Of a stretch of 64,000 nt of DNA, positions 1-8,227 are shown in pieces. The position numbers and the translations under genes are program-made. Position 1 is the first letter of the stretch, and every line of letters starts with the position of its first letter. The notes under the pieces are model-generated. The model saw only the letters and a program-made list of their open reading frames with translations, searched no databases and was not told where the DNA came from. This DNA comes from Cytobacillus eiseniae. GTDB lineage: Bacteria > Bacillota > Bacilli > Bacillales > Cytobacillaceae. Location: positions 34,755 to 98,754 of the forward strand of contig NZ_JAGIKZ010000014.1 of assembly GCF_017874625.1 (NCBI RefSeq). Reading direction: 5' to 3'.

Positions 1-108
1 AAAGAGCTTGATATCCATCACATGGAAGAAGAGCGGAGAGTAGAAATTGAGCGTCGTGAGAAACAGCGGACTTATTTTGCGGTGGATGGGAAGTTGAAGA
101 GGGACTAA
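1..108 (+). CDS. yvyF: C-terminal end of a YvyF-like flagellar operon protein (partial)
   Basis: The reading frame is open from the window edge to a TAA at 106-108 and encodes 35 residues. It has a charged, Glu/Arg-rich helical tail that ends in an aromatic patch (TYFAVDGKLKRD). In Bacillus subtilis the gene before flgM is yvyF, a protein of the flagellar operon whose C-terminus is similarly charged. The call rests on position and composition; the diagnostic N-terminal cysteines lie outside the window. A terminator follows at once, so flgM is read from its own promoter. Confidence 0.5.
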   Translation, partial: KELDIHHMEEERRVEIERREKQRTYFAVDGKLKRD

Positions 109-187
109 AAAGCCTAAGCGACATAGATGCAGCTAGTTGATTCTAATGATGGATCACTTTCTGAACTGTGTCCCCTAGGCTTTTTTT
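109..187 (+). terminator. Terminator-like hairpin after yvyF
   Basis: AGCCTA at 111-116 pairs with TAGGCT at 176-181, helped by GACA/TGTC just inside, and a run of seven T follows. The loop is long (about 55 nt), so the structure is less certain than the compact hairpins elsewhere in the window. Confidence 0.5.
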
Positions 188-252
188 AATTGTTAAATTG
201 AAGTCATAATCCATTTCAATAGGTATTTAGACGCGAATATAAAAATAATAGT

Positions 253-278
253 TAAAAATTGTCCACTTCTACCGATAA
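253..278 (+). promoter_or_regulatory. Sigma-D promoter of the flgM operon
   Basis: TAAA at 253-256, a 14-nt spacer and ACCGATAA at 271-278 match the sigma-D consensus TAAA-N14/15-GCCGATAT with two changes. It lies about 45 nt upstream of the flgM start. It would make the anti-sigma factor gene part of the regulon it controls, as in B. subtilis. Confidence 0.75.
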
Positions 279-321
279 TATAATTAAAGAATTTCACTCG
301 GAATGAAAGGGAGTGATGGGA

Positions 322-585
322 ATGAAAATCAATAATTTCGGTACATCAGGGATTAATCCATATAAAAGCCAAATGAACAAGCTTGATAAAGCGGCTAAAA
401 CGACAGCAAATGCAACAGATAAAATAGAAATCTCATCAACAGCAAAGGAAATGCAGCAGGTTTCCCATTATGCTGCTAGTCGACAAGCAAAAGTAGATGA
501 GCTGAAAATTCAAATCGAAAATGGCAACTATAAAGTCAATCCAAACGAGATCGCTAACAGCATCCTTAACTTTTATAAAAAATAA
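322..585 (+). CDS. flgM: FlgM, anti-sigma-D factor
   Basis: This 87-aa protein binds sigma-D (FliA) and is exported when the hook is complete, which releases late-gene transcription. The N-terminus MKINNFGTSGINPYKSQ and the central DKIEISSTAKEMQ segment are characteristic of Bacillus FlgM. The C-terminal half (about residues 45-87) is the helical sigma-binding part and ends in NFYKK. ATG 322 is chosen because GGGAG at 309-313 sits 8 nt upstream. A GTG at 313 is in frame but overlaps the ribosome site. The gene is followed closely by flgN. Confidence 0.93.
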   Translation: MKINNFGTSGINPYKSQMNKLDKAAKTTANATDKIEISSTAKEMQQVSHYAASRQAKVDELKIQIENGNYKVNPNEIANSILNFYKK

Positions 586-602
586 TGAGGGGAGGGAATC
601 AC

Positions 603-1088
603 ATGTCTGCCGAAGTGCTAATTACATCTATGGAAAAGCTATGCAAGCTCCATGAAAGTCTCTATGATCTTGCGGTGAAAAAAACGGACATCATGAAAAT
701 CGGGGACATGGATACCCTAAACCAATTATTAATCGACGAGCAAACACATATTGCTGCTATTGATCGAATGAAAAAGGAATGCCAGAATGCATCGCGAATT
801 CTCACACCACATATTGATCAGCCTACAGTTTCTGATTGTATGGATTATCTTACAACTACTGAGCAGGAAAAAATAAAAGAAGTTACAAATGAACTAGTTC
901 AACTGGTTCTTAGTTTAAAGGAACAGAACAATTTAAATCAGCAGCTTATTCATAATTCCTTACAATTCGTCAATGTTTCTTTGAGCTTACTGCGACCACA
1001 GCCAGAAGAAATAAACTATGGCCCACCAACAAAAATAAAAAAGTCTTCCAATATAAATACCCAAGGAATGTTTAGCTCAAAAGCATAA
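603..1088 (+). CDS. flgN: FlgN, FlgK/FlgL export chaperone
   Basis: This 161-aa, mostly helical cytoplasmic protein belongs to the FlgN family, which holds the hook-filament junction proteins FlgK and FlgL ready for type III export. Long heptad-like helices cover residues 5-60 and 80-130, and a variable Pro/Lys/Ser-rich tail follows. It sits directly before flgK, the usual place. ATG 603 follows a GGGGAGGG site at 589-596. An upstream in-frame start at 585 overlaps the flgM stop and lacks a site. Confidence 0.88.
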   Translation: MSAEVLITSMEKLCKLHESLYDLAVKKTDIMKIGDMDTLNQLLIDEQTHIAAIDRMKKECQNASRILTPHIDQPTVSDCMDYLTTTEQEKIKEVTNELVQLVLSLKEQNNLNQQLIHNSLQFVNVSLSLLRPQPEEINYGPPTKIKKSSNINTQGMFSSKA

Positions 1089-1106
1089 GAGGACGGAGGA
1101 ATAATC

Positions 1107-2690
1107 ATGAGACCAACTTTTATGGGACTCGAAACAGCTCGGCGTGGCATGTTTACACAACAGAGCGCGCTGTATACAACAGGGCATAATGTATCTAATG
1201 CGAATACTCCAGGATATTCAAGACAAAGAATTAACTTCCAGACAACTCTGCCATACCCACCGATAGGTATAGATAGTCCTTACATGCCTGGGCAAATAGG
1301 TACTGGTGTAGAAGCTGGCTCTGTTCAAAGAATAAGGGATGGGTTTCTAGATGCACAGTACAGAAACGAGTATAGTAAGTTTGGCTATTACGGGACTTTA
1401 AGTGAGTCTCTTACGAAGATGGAAGAAATCATGAATGAGCCTTCAGATACAGGCTTACACTCAGCAATGGAGAAGTTCTGGAAGTCGTTGCAAGATCTTG
1501 CAAGCCATACAGGAAATACTGGAGCGCGTGATGTTGTGGCTGCATCGGGTCAAATGGTTACAGATACACTCAATTATTATTATAATTCTTTAACTCGAGT
1601 ACAAGACGATATTGGAAAGCAAATTGAGGTTAAACAAAATGAGATAAATTCTCTTATTGACAGTATTGCTCAAGTTAATCAACAAATTTCTGAAGTAGAA
1701 CCAAACGGTTATTTGCCGAACGATCTATACGATCGACGTGATTTACTGGTAGATAACCTTTCTAAACTAATTAATATTAAAGTAACAAATGTGAAGCCAA
1801 CTAAGTATGGAAATGCGAAAGATATTGCAGAAGGCCTATATAATATTGAAGTAGTAAAAGAGGATGGAAAATCTTATAACCCGCCTATTAACTTAGTGAG
1901 TGTGAACAAGTCGGGAATACTAGGTACAAATAAAGTAGAAGTAGTTTATGAAAATCCTAATGATCCAAAAGGTATGGTTACTGGAGTGAAATTTGGGAAC
2001 GGACAACCTGTCACAGATAATAGCTTTAAAGGAGATCTTGCTGGATTAATTGAAAGCCATGGGTATGAAGATGGAGCCGGAAACATCAAAGGATCCTATC
2101 CGGATATGATTGATAAGATGAATAAGATGACTGAAGCCTTTGTGAATGAATTTAATCATATTCACAAACAAGGTTATGCGTTGGGAGCGACTACTCAATC
2201 TACAGATGACTTTTTTGTTTGGGATCCTAGTAAGTTTGACCCAGCGAAAGGAAACTTTGCACAAGCTGTGATAGTGAATGATAAGCTGAAAAAGGATCCA
2301 AGTTTAATTGCAGCAGGTGGTGCGAGTGGTGCTTCAGGTGATAATAAAAATGCTCAGGCATTAGCAGACTTAAAAACTTTAGGTTTTGATAAATATGGCA
2401 ATCCGTTTGGGAATAATTCCTTAACCGGAAACCTAGATACATTCTATTCCGGAATTATAGGAAAACTTGGAGTCGAATCACAAAGTGCAGCGAAAAGTAC
2501 TGAAAACTCCGCAATTCTAGCGGATGCTGTTGACGTGAATAGGCAATCTGTTAGTGCTGTTTCAATGGACGAAGAGATGACAAATATGATAAAATTTCAA
2601 CATGCTTACAATGCTTCAGCAAGAAATATTACCGTCATTGATGAAATGCTCGATAAAATAATTAATGGTATGGGTGTAGTTGGAAGATAA
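1107..2690 (+). CDS. flgK: FlgK, hook-associated protein 1
   Basis: This 527-aa protein is the first hook-filament junction protein. The N-terminus (FMGLETARRGMFTQQSALYT, then NVSNANTPGYSRQ) is the axial-family D0 signature. The C-terminus (FQHAYNASARNITVIDEMLD) pairs with it in the assembled filament. The middle, about residues 200-430, is the variable exposed domain. It follows flgN by 18 nt with a GGACGGAGGA ribosome site and precedes flgL by 17 nt, so the three are co-transcribed. Confidence 0.97.
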   Translation: MRPTFMGLETARRGMFTQQSALYTTGHNVSNANTPGYSRQRINFQTTLPYPPIGIDSPYMPGQIGTGVEAGSVQRIRDGFLDAQYRNEYSKFGYYGTLSESLTKMEEIMNEPSDTGLHSAMEKFWKSLQDLASHTGNTGARDVVAASGQMVTDTLNYYYNSLTRVQDDIGKQIEVKQNEINSLIDSIAQVNQQISEVEPNGYLPNDLYDRRDLLVDNLSKLINIKVTNVKPTKYGNAKDIAEGLYNIEVVKEDGKSYNPPINLVSVNKSGILGTNKVEVVYENPNDPKGMVTGVKFGNGQPVTDNSFKGDLAGLIESHGYEDGAGNIKGSYPDMIDKMNKMTEAFVNEFNHIHKQGYALGATTQSTDDFFVWDPSKFDPAKGNFAQAVIVNDKLKKDPSLIAAGGASGASGDNKNAQALADLKTLGFDKYGNPFGNNSLTGNLDTFYSGIIGKLGVESQSAAKSTENSAILADAVDVNRQSVSAVSMDEEMTNMIKFQHAYNASARNITVIDEMLDKIINGMGVVGR

Positions 2691-2707
2691 GGAGTGAATA
2701 CTAAAGA

Positions 2708-3595
2708 ATGCGCGTAACTCAGTCAATGCTTTCAAATAACATGTTAAGAAACCTTAGTAATAACTATAACAAACTTGGTAAACTCCAAGAACAAATGAAT
2801 ACCCAGAAGAAATTCACAAAGCCTTCAGATAATCCAGTGGCTGCGATGCAGGGGCTTGGATATCGAACTGATTTAGAAAGAATCCAACAGTTTCAAAGAA
2901 ATATTGGTGAAGTACAAAAATGGGTAGATAGTACAGATAGTGCATTAGATAATGCGATATCTGCATTACAAAGGATTAGAGAACTTACTGTTAAAGCAAG
3001 TAATGGTACGCTTGAGGCAGACCAGCGAGAAGCAGTTACAAAGGAAATTCAGCAGTTGAAGGAACAAATTGAAACTATCGGGGATACAGAAGTTGGGGGT
3101 CAATATATATTCAACGGAGTGGATACGAATAAAAGACCTTCTGATGGGTATAGTGATGGAGAAATTAAATTAGAAGTATTCTCAGGCATTAAATTGCCAA
3201 TCAATACTGTAGGAAAAGATCTATTTGGACCATTAGTTGGAGGTATTGATACAGCTACTGGACAACCAATCGATTCGTATCTTGATAAACTGATTAATAC
3301 TATAAATACAGGAACAGAAGCCGATATTAGTGGGGAACTTAAAAATATTGATGACCATATAGATAAGTTTATAAGCGAACGTGCAACAGTTGGTGCAAGA
3401 CAAAATCGGGTAGAGATGATGGATGAAAGACTTGGTCAGCAGGAAGTTTTCTCCACAAGAATCCTTTCTAATAATGAGGATCTTGATATGGAAAAGGCAA
3501 TCATAGAAATGACTACAGCAGAAAGTGTCCTCCGCGCATCATTAAGTGTAGGATCTCGAATCATTCAGCCAACATTAGTTGACTTTTTAAGATAA
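2708..3595 (+). CDS. flgL: FlgL, hook-associated protein 3
   Basis: This 295-aa protein is the second junction protein between hook and filament. It begins MRVTQSMLSNNMLRNLSNNY, carries the flagellin-like FTKPSDNPVAAMQ segment near residue 37, and ends with the flagellin-type helix (EMTTAESVLRASLSVGSRII). Length and order match the family. A compact terminator directly downstream suggests that some transcripts stop here before yviE-fliW-csrA. Confidence 0.96.
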   Translation: MRVTQSMLSNNMLRNLSNNYNKLGKLQEQMNTQKKFTKPSDNPVAAMQGLGYRTDLERIQQFQRNIGEVQKWVDSTDSALDNAISALQRIRELTVKASNGTLEADQREAVTKEIQQLKEQIETIGDTEVGGQYIFNGVDTNKRPSDGYSDGEIKLEVFSGIKLPINTVGKDLFGPLVGGIDTATGQPIDSYLDKLINTINTGTEADISGELKNIDDHIDKFISERATVGARQNRVEMMDERLGQQEVFSTRILSNNEDLDMEKAIIEMTTAESVLRASLSVGSRIIQPTLVDFLR

Positions 3596-3596
3596 G

Positions 3597-3623
3597 GCTA
3601 TCTATTTATAGATAGCTTTTTTT
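3597..3623 (+). terminator. Intrinsic terminator between flgL and yviE
   Basis: A perfect 9-bp inverted repeat (GCTATCTAT at 3597-3605, ATAGATAGC at 3608-3616) is followed by seven T. It lies inside what is otherwise a continuous flagellar operon with no promoter visible before yviE, so it probably tunes read-through into fliW-csrA. Confidence 0.7.
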
Positions 3624-3639
3624 ATAGGGAGTGTTTAAT

Positions 3640-4215
3640 ATGCAGTTACCCCAAATTAGGCTACAATCGAACTTTATTAAGATTGGGCTAAATATCGAAC
3701 AACCAGTTCAGGAAATTGAACAGCCTAAGGCGATTCAATCAATTGAACAGCCAAAGGCCATAGTAGAAATCAAAACAATACCTGGCATGTTAACAATAGA
3801 TCAAACAAAAGCACGTGCAGATATGGATTTAAAAAGTATCGCGGTAAGAATACAAGAATTTGCCCAAAACGGATACAGCGACTCTTTAAAGGGAATACAA
3901 AGAAGGATGGTGCAGGGGGATGAATTGATGAGAATTGAAAACAAAGGAAACCCGCTTGCTGCACAAGGAAAGGAAAATGGAGAAAAGCCAATGAAGCAAT
4001 TTAATATTGGTTGGATCCCTTCTCATTTTAGTGTAAAACTGGACTATGAACCTGCAAAGGTTAATATTCATGTAGAACCACAAAAGCCGATTATTAATAC
4101 ACAAGTCCAAAAACCGATCCATAATTATACTCCTGGTAAAACAACCGTTGAAGTATTGGAAAGAAATAGTTTGGAAATCGACTTTATCAATTTGTTTCCC
4201 GAAAAAAATAAGTAA
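3640..4215 (+). CDS. yviE: YviE-like flagellar operon protein (DUF6470)
   Basis: This 191-aa protein has unknown biochemical function. It occupies the yviE position between flgL and fliW. The N-terminal part has short repeats of the type IEQPKA (residues about 20-45), and the C-terminal part contains alternating V/I-rich strands with a second VQKPI-like segment. No signal peptide or membrane segment is visible. ATG 3640 is chosen because AGGGA at 3626-3630 lies 9 nt upstream; a GTG at 3631 overlaps that site. Confidence 0.75.
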   Translation: MQLPQIRLQSNFIKIGLNIEQPVQEIEQPKAIQSIEQPKAIVEIKTIPGMLTIDQTKARADMDLKSIAVRIQEFAQNGYSDSLKGIQRRMVQGDELMRIENKGNPLAAQGKENGEKPMKQFNIGWIPSHFSVKLDYEPAKVNIHVEPQKPIINTQVQKPIHNYTPGKTTVEVLERNSLEIDFINLFPEKNK

Positions 4216-4226
4216 GTGGTGAAAAA

Positions 4227-4673
4227 ATGATTATACAAACGAAATTTCATGGCGAGCAGGAAATTGTTGCAGAACAAATCATATCATTTCCTGCGGGTAT
4301 TCCTGGTTTTTTAGAAGAAAAGGAGTTTTACCTTTTTCCGCTTGAAGAAACGGCTCTGGTTGTTTTGCAATCGATTCATACAAAAGAGGTTGCGTTTATC
4401 ATGACAGATCCTTTTAGTTTTTTCCCACAATATGAATTTGAGCTACCTCAGGATTCAGTTGATACTCTAAAAGTGGAAGCAGAAAAGGATCTTGCTGTAT
4501 TTGTTATTTTAACGATAAATGATCCATTTCATCAAACAACAGCTAATTTGCAGGCGCCCATTATTATTAATCAGAAAATTAAGCAGGGGAAACAAGTAAT
4601 TCTAAACAATACGACTTACATAACTAGACATCTTTTTATTGAACCTCTGAGCACGCAACAGGAGGGGGAATAA
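4227..4673 (+). CDS. fliW: FliW, flagellar assembly factor and CsrA antagonist
   Basis: This 148-aa protein binds flagellin when it accumulates and, when free, binds CsrA and relieves repression of hag translation. Family hallmarks are FPAGIPGFLEEKEFYLFPLEE (residues about 21-41) and the later ITNDPF-like ILTINDPFH and QAPIIIN segments. It is separated from csrA by no bases: its stop codon is immediately followed by the csrA ATG. This coupling fits the partner-switch logic FliW-CsrA-Hag. Confidence 0.95.
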   Translation: MIIQTKFHGEQEIVAEQIISFPAGIPGFLEEKEFYLFPLEETALVVLQSIHTKEVAFIMTDPFSFFPQYEFELPQDSVDTLKVEAEKDLAVFVILTINDPFHQTTANLQAPIIINQKIKQGKQVILNNTTYITRHLFIEPLSTQQEGE

Positions 4674-4910
4674 ATGCTAGTATTAACAAGAAAGCAAATG
4701 GAGTCCATTATTATTGGGGATGACATAGAAATTATTGTGCTGTCAATAGATGGGGAACAGATAAAATTAGGAATTAACGCACCAAATAGCATTGAAATCC
4801 ATAGAAAGGAAGTCTATCTTTCGATTCAAGAAGAAAATACAGTTGCTATTAAGGCAGAAAAAAAATCCTTATCAGTAATTAGTAAATATTTCAAAGAAAA
4901 AAATAATTAA
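4674..4910 (+). CDS. csrA: CsrA, translational repressor of flagellin
   Basis: This 78-aa RNA-binding dimer begins [20 protein letters not shown] and contains GINAP and the [10 protein letters not shown] segment that form the family RNA-binding surface. The tail after residue 58 is longer and more lysine-rich than in B. subtilis CsrA. GGAGGGGG upstream is the ribosome site. Its expected target is the hag leader 110-145 nt downstream of this gene, where a good CsrA hairpin is visible. Confidence 0.96.
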   Translation: MLVLTRKQMESIIIGDDIEIIVLSIDGEQIKLGINAPNSIEIHRKEVYLSIQEENTVAIKAEKKSLSVISKYFKEKNN

Positions 4911-4917
4911 TTTTAGC

Positions 4918-4944
4918 TAAATAAATGTCACTTCATGTCGATAT
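4918..4944 (+). promoter_or_regulatory. Sigma-D promoter of hag
   Basis: TAAA at 4918-4921, a 15-nt spacer and GTCGATAT at 4937-4944 match the sigma-D consensus with a single mismatch. It gives flagellin its own strong transcript, separate from the upstream operon, with a leader of roughly 110 nt. Confidence 0.85.
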
Positions 4945-5020
4945 AAGTAATGTAAGGTTGAATAGAGGAAAAGGCGGCCGACTTAATCACTATTCAAATC
5001 TCAAATCTCAAATTTAATGA

Positions 5021-5054
5021 CCACATGGATGTGGGATATAAAACTCAAGGAGGA
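5021..5054 (+). promoter_or_regulatory. CsrA-binding region in the hag leader
   Basis: CCACATGGATGTGG at 5021-5034 folds as a 5-bp stem with GGA in the loop. It closely matches the high-affinity CsrA consensus (RUACARGGAUGU). A second GGA lies in the ribosome site AAGGAGGA at 5047-5054. Two sites, one over the Shine-Dalgarno, is the arrangement by which CsrA blocks hag translation in B. subtilis. The fit here is read from sequence only. Confidence 0.75.
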
Positions 5055-5061
5055 AACAAAA

Positions 5062-5874
5062 ATGATTATCAATCACAATATTCCAGCAATGAACACACAC
5101 CGTCAATTAACAGGTGCAAACAATGCACAAGCTAAATCAATGGAGAAATTAGCTTCAGGCCTTCGTATCAACCGTGCTGGTGACGATGCTGCAGGTCTTG
5201 CGATCTCTGAAAAAATGCGCGGACAAATCCGTGGTCTTGATCAAGCATCACGTAATGCTCAAGATGGGATTTCTTTAATTCAAACAGCTGAAGGTGCTTT
5301 AAATGAAACACATTCTATCCTTCAACGTATGCGTGAGTTAGCAGTACAAGGTGCAAATGATACTAATACTGATGGAGATCGTACAGCAATTCAAGATGAG
5401 TTTGATGCACTTGTTAACGAAATCGACCGTATTAGTACTACTACTGAGTTTAATACACAAAAACTTCTAAGTGGCGGTATTTCTAATACTATTTTCCAAA
5501 TTGGTGCCAATGTAAGCCAAACAATTACGATTGCTATTAGTAATATGGGTGCAAATAATCTTGGTGTAGACGCATTAACGATTGATGGTAATGCTAATGC
5601 AAACTTAGCAATTAGTGCTATCGATGCAGCTATTAGTTCAGTATCAACTCAACGTTCTAAATTAGGTGCATTACAAAATCGTTTAGAGCATACAATTAAT
5701 AACTTAGGTACTTCTTCAGAAAACCTTTCTGCTGCTGAATCTCGTATTAGAGATGTTGATATGGCAAAAGAAATGATGGCACAGACAAAGAATTCAATTC
5801 TTTCTCAAGCAGCTCAAGCAATGCTTGCACAAGCTAATCAACAGCCACAAGGAGTTCTTCAATTACTTCGTTAA
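5062..5874 (+). CDS. hag: Flagellin (Hag)
   Basis: This 270-aa protein is the main filament subunit. The N-terminal D0/D1 segment (MIINHNIPAMNTHRQL ... LASGLRINRAGDDAAGLAIS) and the C-terminal D1/D0 segment (AESRIRDVDMAKEMM ... ANQQPQGVLQLLR) are canonical. The central region, about residues 130-185, is short and rich in Asn, Thr and Ser, so the protein is close to a minimal flagellin. Those Ser/Thr residues are the likely sites for sugars made by the leg genes. ATG 5062 has AAGGAGG 8 nt upstream. A longer in-frame start at 5017 lies in the leader and is rejected. Confidence 0.97.
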   Translation: MIINHNIPAMNTHRQLTGANNAQAKSMEKLASGLRINRAGDDAAGLAISEKMRGQIRGLDQASRNAQDGISLIQTAEGALNETHSILQRMRELAVQGANDTNTDGDRTAIQDEFDALVNEIDRISTTTEFNTQKLLSGGISNTIFQIGANVSQTITIAISNMGANNLGVDALTIDGNANANLAISAIDAAISSVSTQRSKLGALQNRLEHTINNLGTSSENLSAAESRIRDVDMAKEMMAQTKNSILSQAAQAMLAQANQQPQGVLQLLR

Positions 5875-5892
5875 TTTGTAATTTGAAAACAA

Positions 5893-5927
5893 AAATAGAT
5901 AGCCAATTGATGGCTATCTATTTTTTT
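5893..5927 (+). terminator. Intrinsic terminator of hag
   Basis: ATAGATAGCC at 5895-5904 pairs perfectly with GGCTATCTAT at 5912-5921 and is followed by a T run to 5927. The stem core is the same as in the terminator after flgL. Confidence 0.9.
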
Positions 5928-5943
5928 AAATGGAGGGAATAAC

Positions 5944-6459
5944 ATGATTTACATCAATGATCAGTTGATTGTAGAAGATACAAGTCAGAGTGATAGTAGT
6001 ATTATAGTAAAAAAGTACTTACACAAGAACAGGCTTGTTTTAGTTAATAATGATGGACAGCCAATGAGTGACGAAGAATTGAATACATTTTTATCCCATC
6101 TGAATGGAGTTCAAAAGTTAAAGGCAGTAAGCATTTCTAACCTTCTTAGAGATTTAAAGCAAGAATTGCAGCTTTATATTAAGAAGGTAGAAGCGTATAT
6201 AGAAAATATCCGTGATAATGAAGACTTTTCAAGTGTTAACACTGGTTTTGCTCAAGTAATGGAGGGTATTTTAGAATTTTCTGTGGTAGCGTCTTTCCTA
6301 CAAAAGGATTTAATTGACCCTTCATATATGCAGCAGCTTTCAGAAAAGGCATTTGCAAGGGCAGAAACGGGTGAAGATGAATATGTACTTGATATTATCG
6401 AGTATGAATTATTGCCAATACTTAACCGTCTTTATGATGAAATAAATGAGGAAATGTAA
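5944..6459 (+). CDS. Unknown protein linked to the flagellin glycosyltransferase
   Basis: I do not recognise a named family. This 171-aa acidic protein has no signal peptide or membrane helix. It has a short beta-rich start (residues 1-35) and then long helices (about 60-115 and 125-170). A GGAGGG ribosome site precedes ATG 5944. The stop lies one base before the ATG of the Maf gene, which implies translational coupling and a joint role, perhaps as partner or chaperone of Maf or of unglycosylated flagellin. That role is inference. Confidence 0.6.
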   Translation: MIYINDQLIVEDTSQSDSSIIVKKYLHKNRLVLVNNDGQPMSDEELNTFLSHLNGVQKLKAVSISNLLRDLKQELQLYIKKVEAYIENIRDNEDFSSVNTGFAQVMEGILEFSVVASFLQKDLIDPSYMQQLSEKAFARAETGEDEYVLDIIEYELLPILNRLYDEINEEM

Positions 6460-6460
6460 G

Positions 6461-8140
6461 ATGACTTATCAAATTTATAAAGAACAGGCAGATTCAGGAC
6501 AGCCTATTTATATTTATGAAAATAACGAAATAAAAGTCCCTTTAAATTCGCGTTATTCTCCTGAAAAAGAAGCCCAACGGTTCCTAAAAAAAATTTGCAA
6601 TATAAAAAGGCATTTCGTGATTTTAATAGGTTTTGGGAATGGGTCTCTCCTTAATTGTCTCGTAGAAAGTAATGTATTAGAACAAAATGTCCATTATTTT
6701 TTTATTGAGCCTTTTTCTGAAATTGAACTTAGCAGTAAACACTGTTCTTTAATTAAAGAACATAATAAATTATCATTTGTGAAATTTGCGGATTTTTCTG
6801 CAATGACGGTTGCAAAATACCTTTCTAAATTTAGTTCGGTACCTGTAAGTATACATGTTCATCCCAATTATTTAAAAGCTAATCAGTCTATGATTAAAGA
6901 TTGTTTGAAAGTGATTCAAGAAGGAATAGAGACAAAGCAAATCTTTAACAACACTGAAATGCAATTTGCATTAGATTGGATTATTGAACCTTTAAAAAAT
7001 ACTGAGCATATACCAAACTCTATAAATTTAAAAAAACTTAAAGGGAAGTTTCAAGGAGAACGAGCTATTCTAATTGCTGCAGGCCCATCACTTCAAGATG
7101 ATATTGATTTTTTGAAAAAGAATCAGAATTCCTTTCATCTCTTTTCAGTAGGGTCAGCATTGAGAGCCTTACTAACGAATGGAATCAATCCTGATTATAC
7201 ATTAAGTATTGATGCGAGTGATCGTAACTTTGAAACACATTTTAAAGGACTAAACTATAATGGGACCCTTGTATACGAAACGATGTCTAACTCGAAAATT
7301 CAAGATGGACATAGCGGATCGTTAATTGTCTCGAAGTCTTCCGCAGATCATGTTACTTCCCAGTTTTTTAATGATCTTTTTACCTTTTCTCAATCATCAC
7401 CCTCTGTAGCGGTATATGCTTTACAAGTAATTGTATATTTGGGTTTTTCTGAAATCTACTTAGTTGGACAGGATCTAGCGTTAGTAAACGGAAATTACTA
7501 TTCGGAAGGGATTAAGCATCATGAAGGAATGACAGATTTGAAAAATGAATTATGGGTAAAAAATAATGAAGGTGATTTAGTTGGTACTACTCGCTCTTTA
7601 AAAATCTTTTTAGACACTTTTGAAGCTCTAATTAAAACCTTGCCAGAGAGTATAACAATTTATAATTTATCAAGATATGGTGCTAAAATAGAAGGTACCA
7701 CATATATTTCCTCAAATATGATAGAACCATCTCATAAAAAAACAAATATGTTTGATAAAAATACAGTTCACCCTTCTTCAAGTCTTACTGTTACAGATTT
7801 TCTAGAAAAATTAGATCTACTAAGAAAAGAGGTTAATGAAGCTAGCAGAAAATTAAATAGATATATTAGTGTAGGATTAGTGTCTTCTGTTGATATGAAG
7901 AAAGTTGTAAAAGGATTTCACAAGGTGACGAAACATAAAATACTAGAAGAAGTCATATTATCGAGGTTAACCTTTATGTTCGATAATATTATAAATAAAT
8001 TTGTTTATTTTGATGAAAAGGCGAAGTATATAAGTGATGATTTACTTCTACTAGTTAATGAATTAAATCATTTTTATGAACTTATTGAGAAATATATAAA
8101 TAGCCTATTGGTAGATGAAAGAATAACTAAGTATAAATAA
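6461..8140 (+). CDS. maf: Maf-type motility accessory factor, flagellin nonulosonate glycosyltransferase (DUF115)
   Basis: This 559-aa protein belongs to the Maf family (6-hydroxymethylpterin pyrophosphokinase MptE-like domain), which transfers legionaminic or pseudaminic acid from CMP to flagellin in the cytoplasm. The central motif is visible at residues about 195-265: ERAILIAAGPSLQDDIDFL, SVGSALRALLTNGINPDY and SIDAS, followed by VYALQVIVYLGFSEIYLVGQDLA. The C-terminal 120 residues are helical. ATG 6461 is used because it follows GAGGAAATGTAAG. The donor pathway lies 2.8 kb downstream. Confidence 0.88.
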   Translation: MTYQIYKEQADSGQPIYIYENNEIKVPLNSRYSPEKEAQRFLKKICNIKRHFVILIGFGNGSLLNCLVESNVLEQNVHYFFIEPFSEIELSSKHCSLIKEHNKLSFVKFADFSAMTVAKYLSKFSSVPVSIHVHPNYLKANQSMIKDCLKVIQEGIETKQIFNNTEMQFALDWIIEPLKNTEHIPNSINLKKLKGKFQGERAILIAAGPSLQDDIDFLKKNQNSFHLFSVGSALRALLTNGINPDYTLSIDASDRNFETHFKGLNYNGTLVYETMSNSKIQDGHSGSLIVSKSSADHVTSQFFNDLFTFSQSSPSVAVYALQVIVYLGFSEIYLVGQDLALVNGNYYSEGIKHHEGMTDLKNELWVKNNEGDLVGTTRSLKIFLDTFEALIKTLPESITIYNLSRYGAKIEGTTYISSNMIEPSHKKTNMFDKNTVHPSSSLTVTDFLEKLDLLRKEVNEASRKLNRYISVGLVSSVDMKKVVKGFHKVTKHKILEEVILSRLTFMFDNIINKFVYFDEKAKYISDDLLLLVNELNHFYELIEKYINSLLVDERITKYK

Positions 8141-8174
8141 AAAAGACTGGCTATAAATAGTCCAGTCTTTTTTA
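8138..8174. terminator. Bidirectional terminator between maf and the VWA gene
   Basis: AAAAAAGACTGG and CCAGTCTTTTTT flank an 11-nt loop. Runs of A on one side and T on the other allow it to serve the converging genes on both strands. Confidence 0.85.
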
Positions 8175-8227
8175 TTATTAGCATTCATTTAATACAAGTT
8201 AAAGATAGAGCTATTTTAATAATACAA

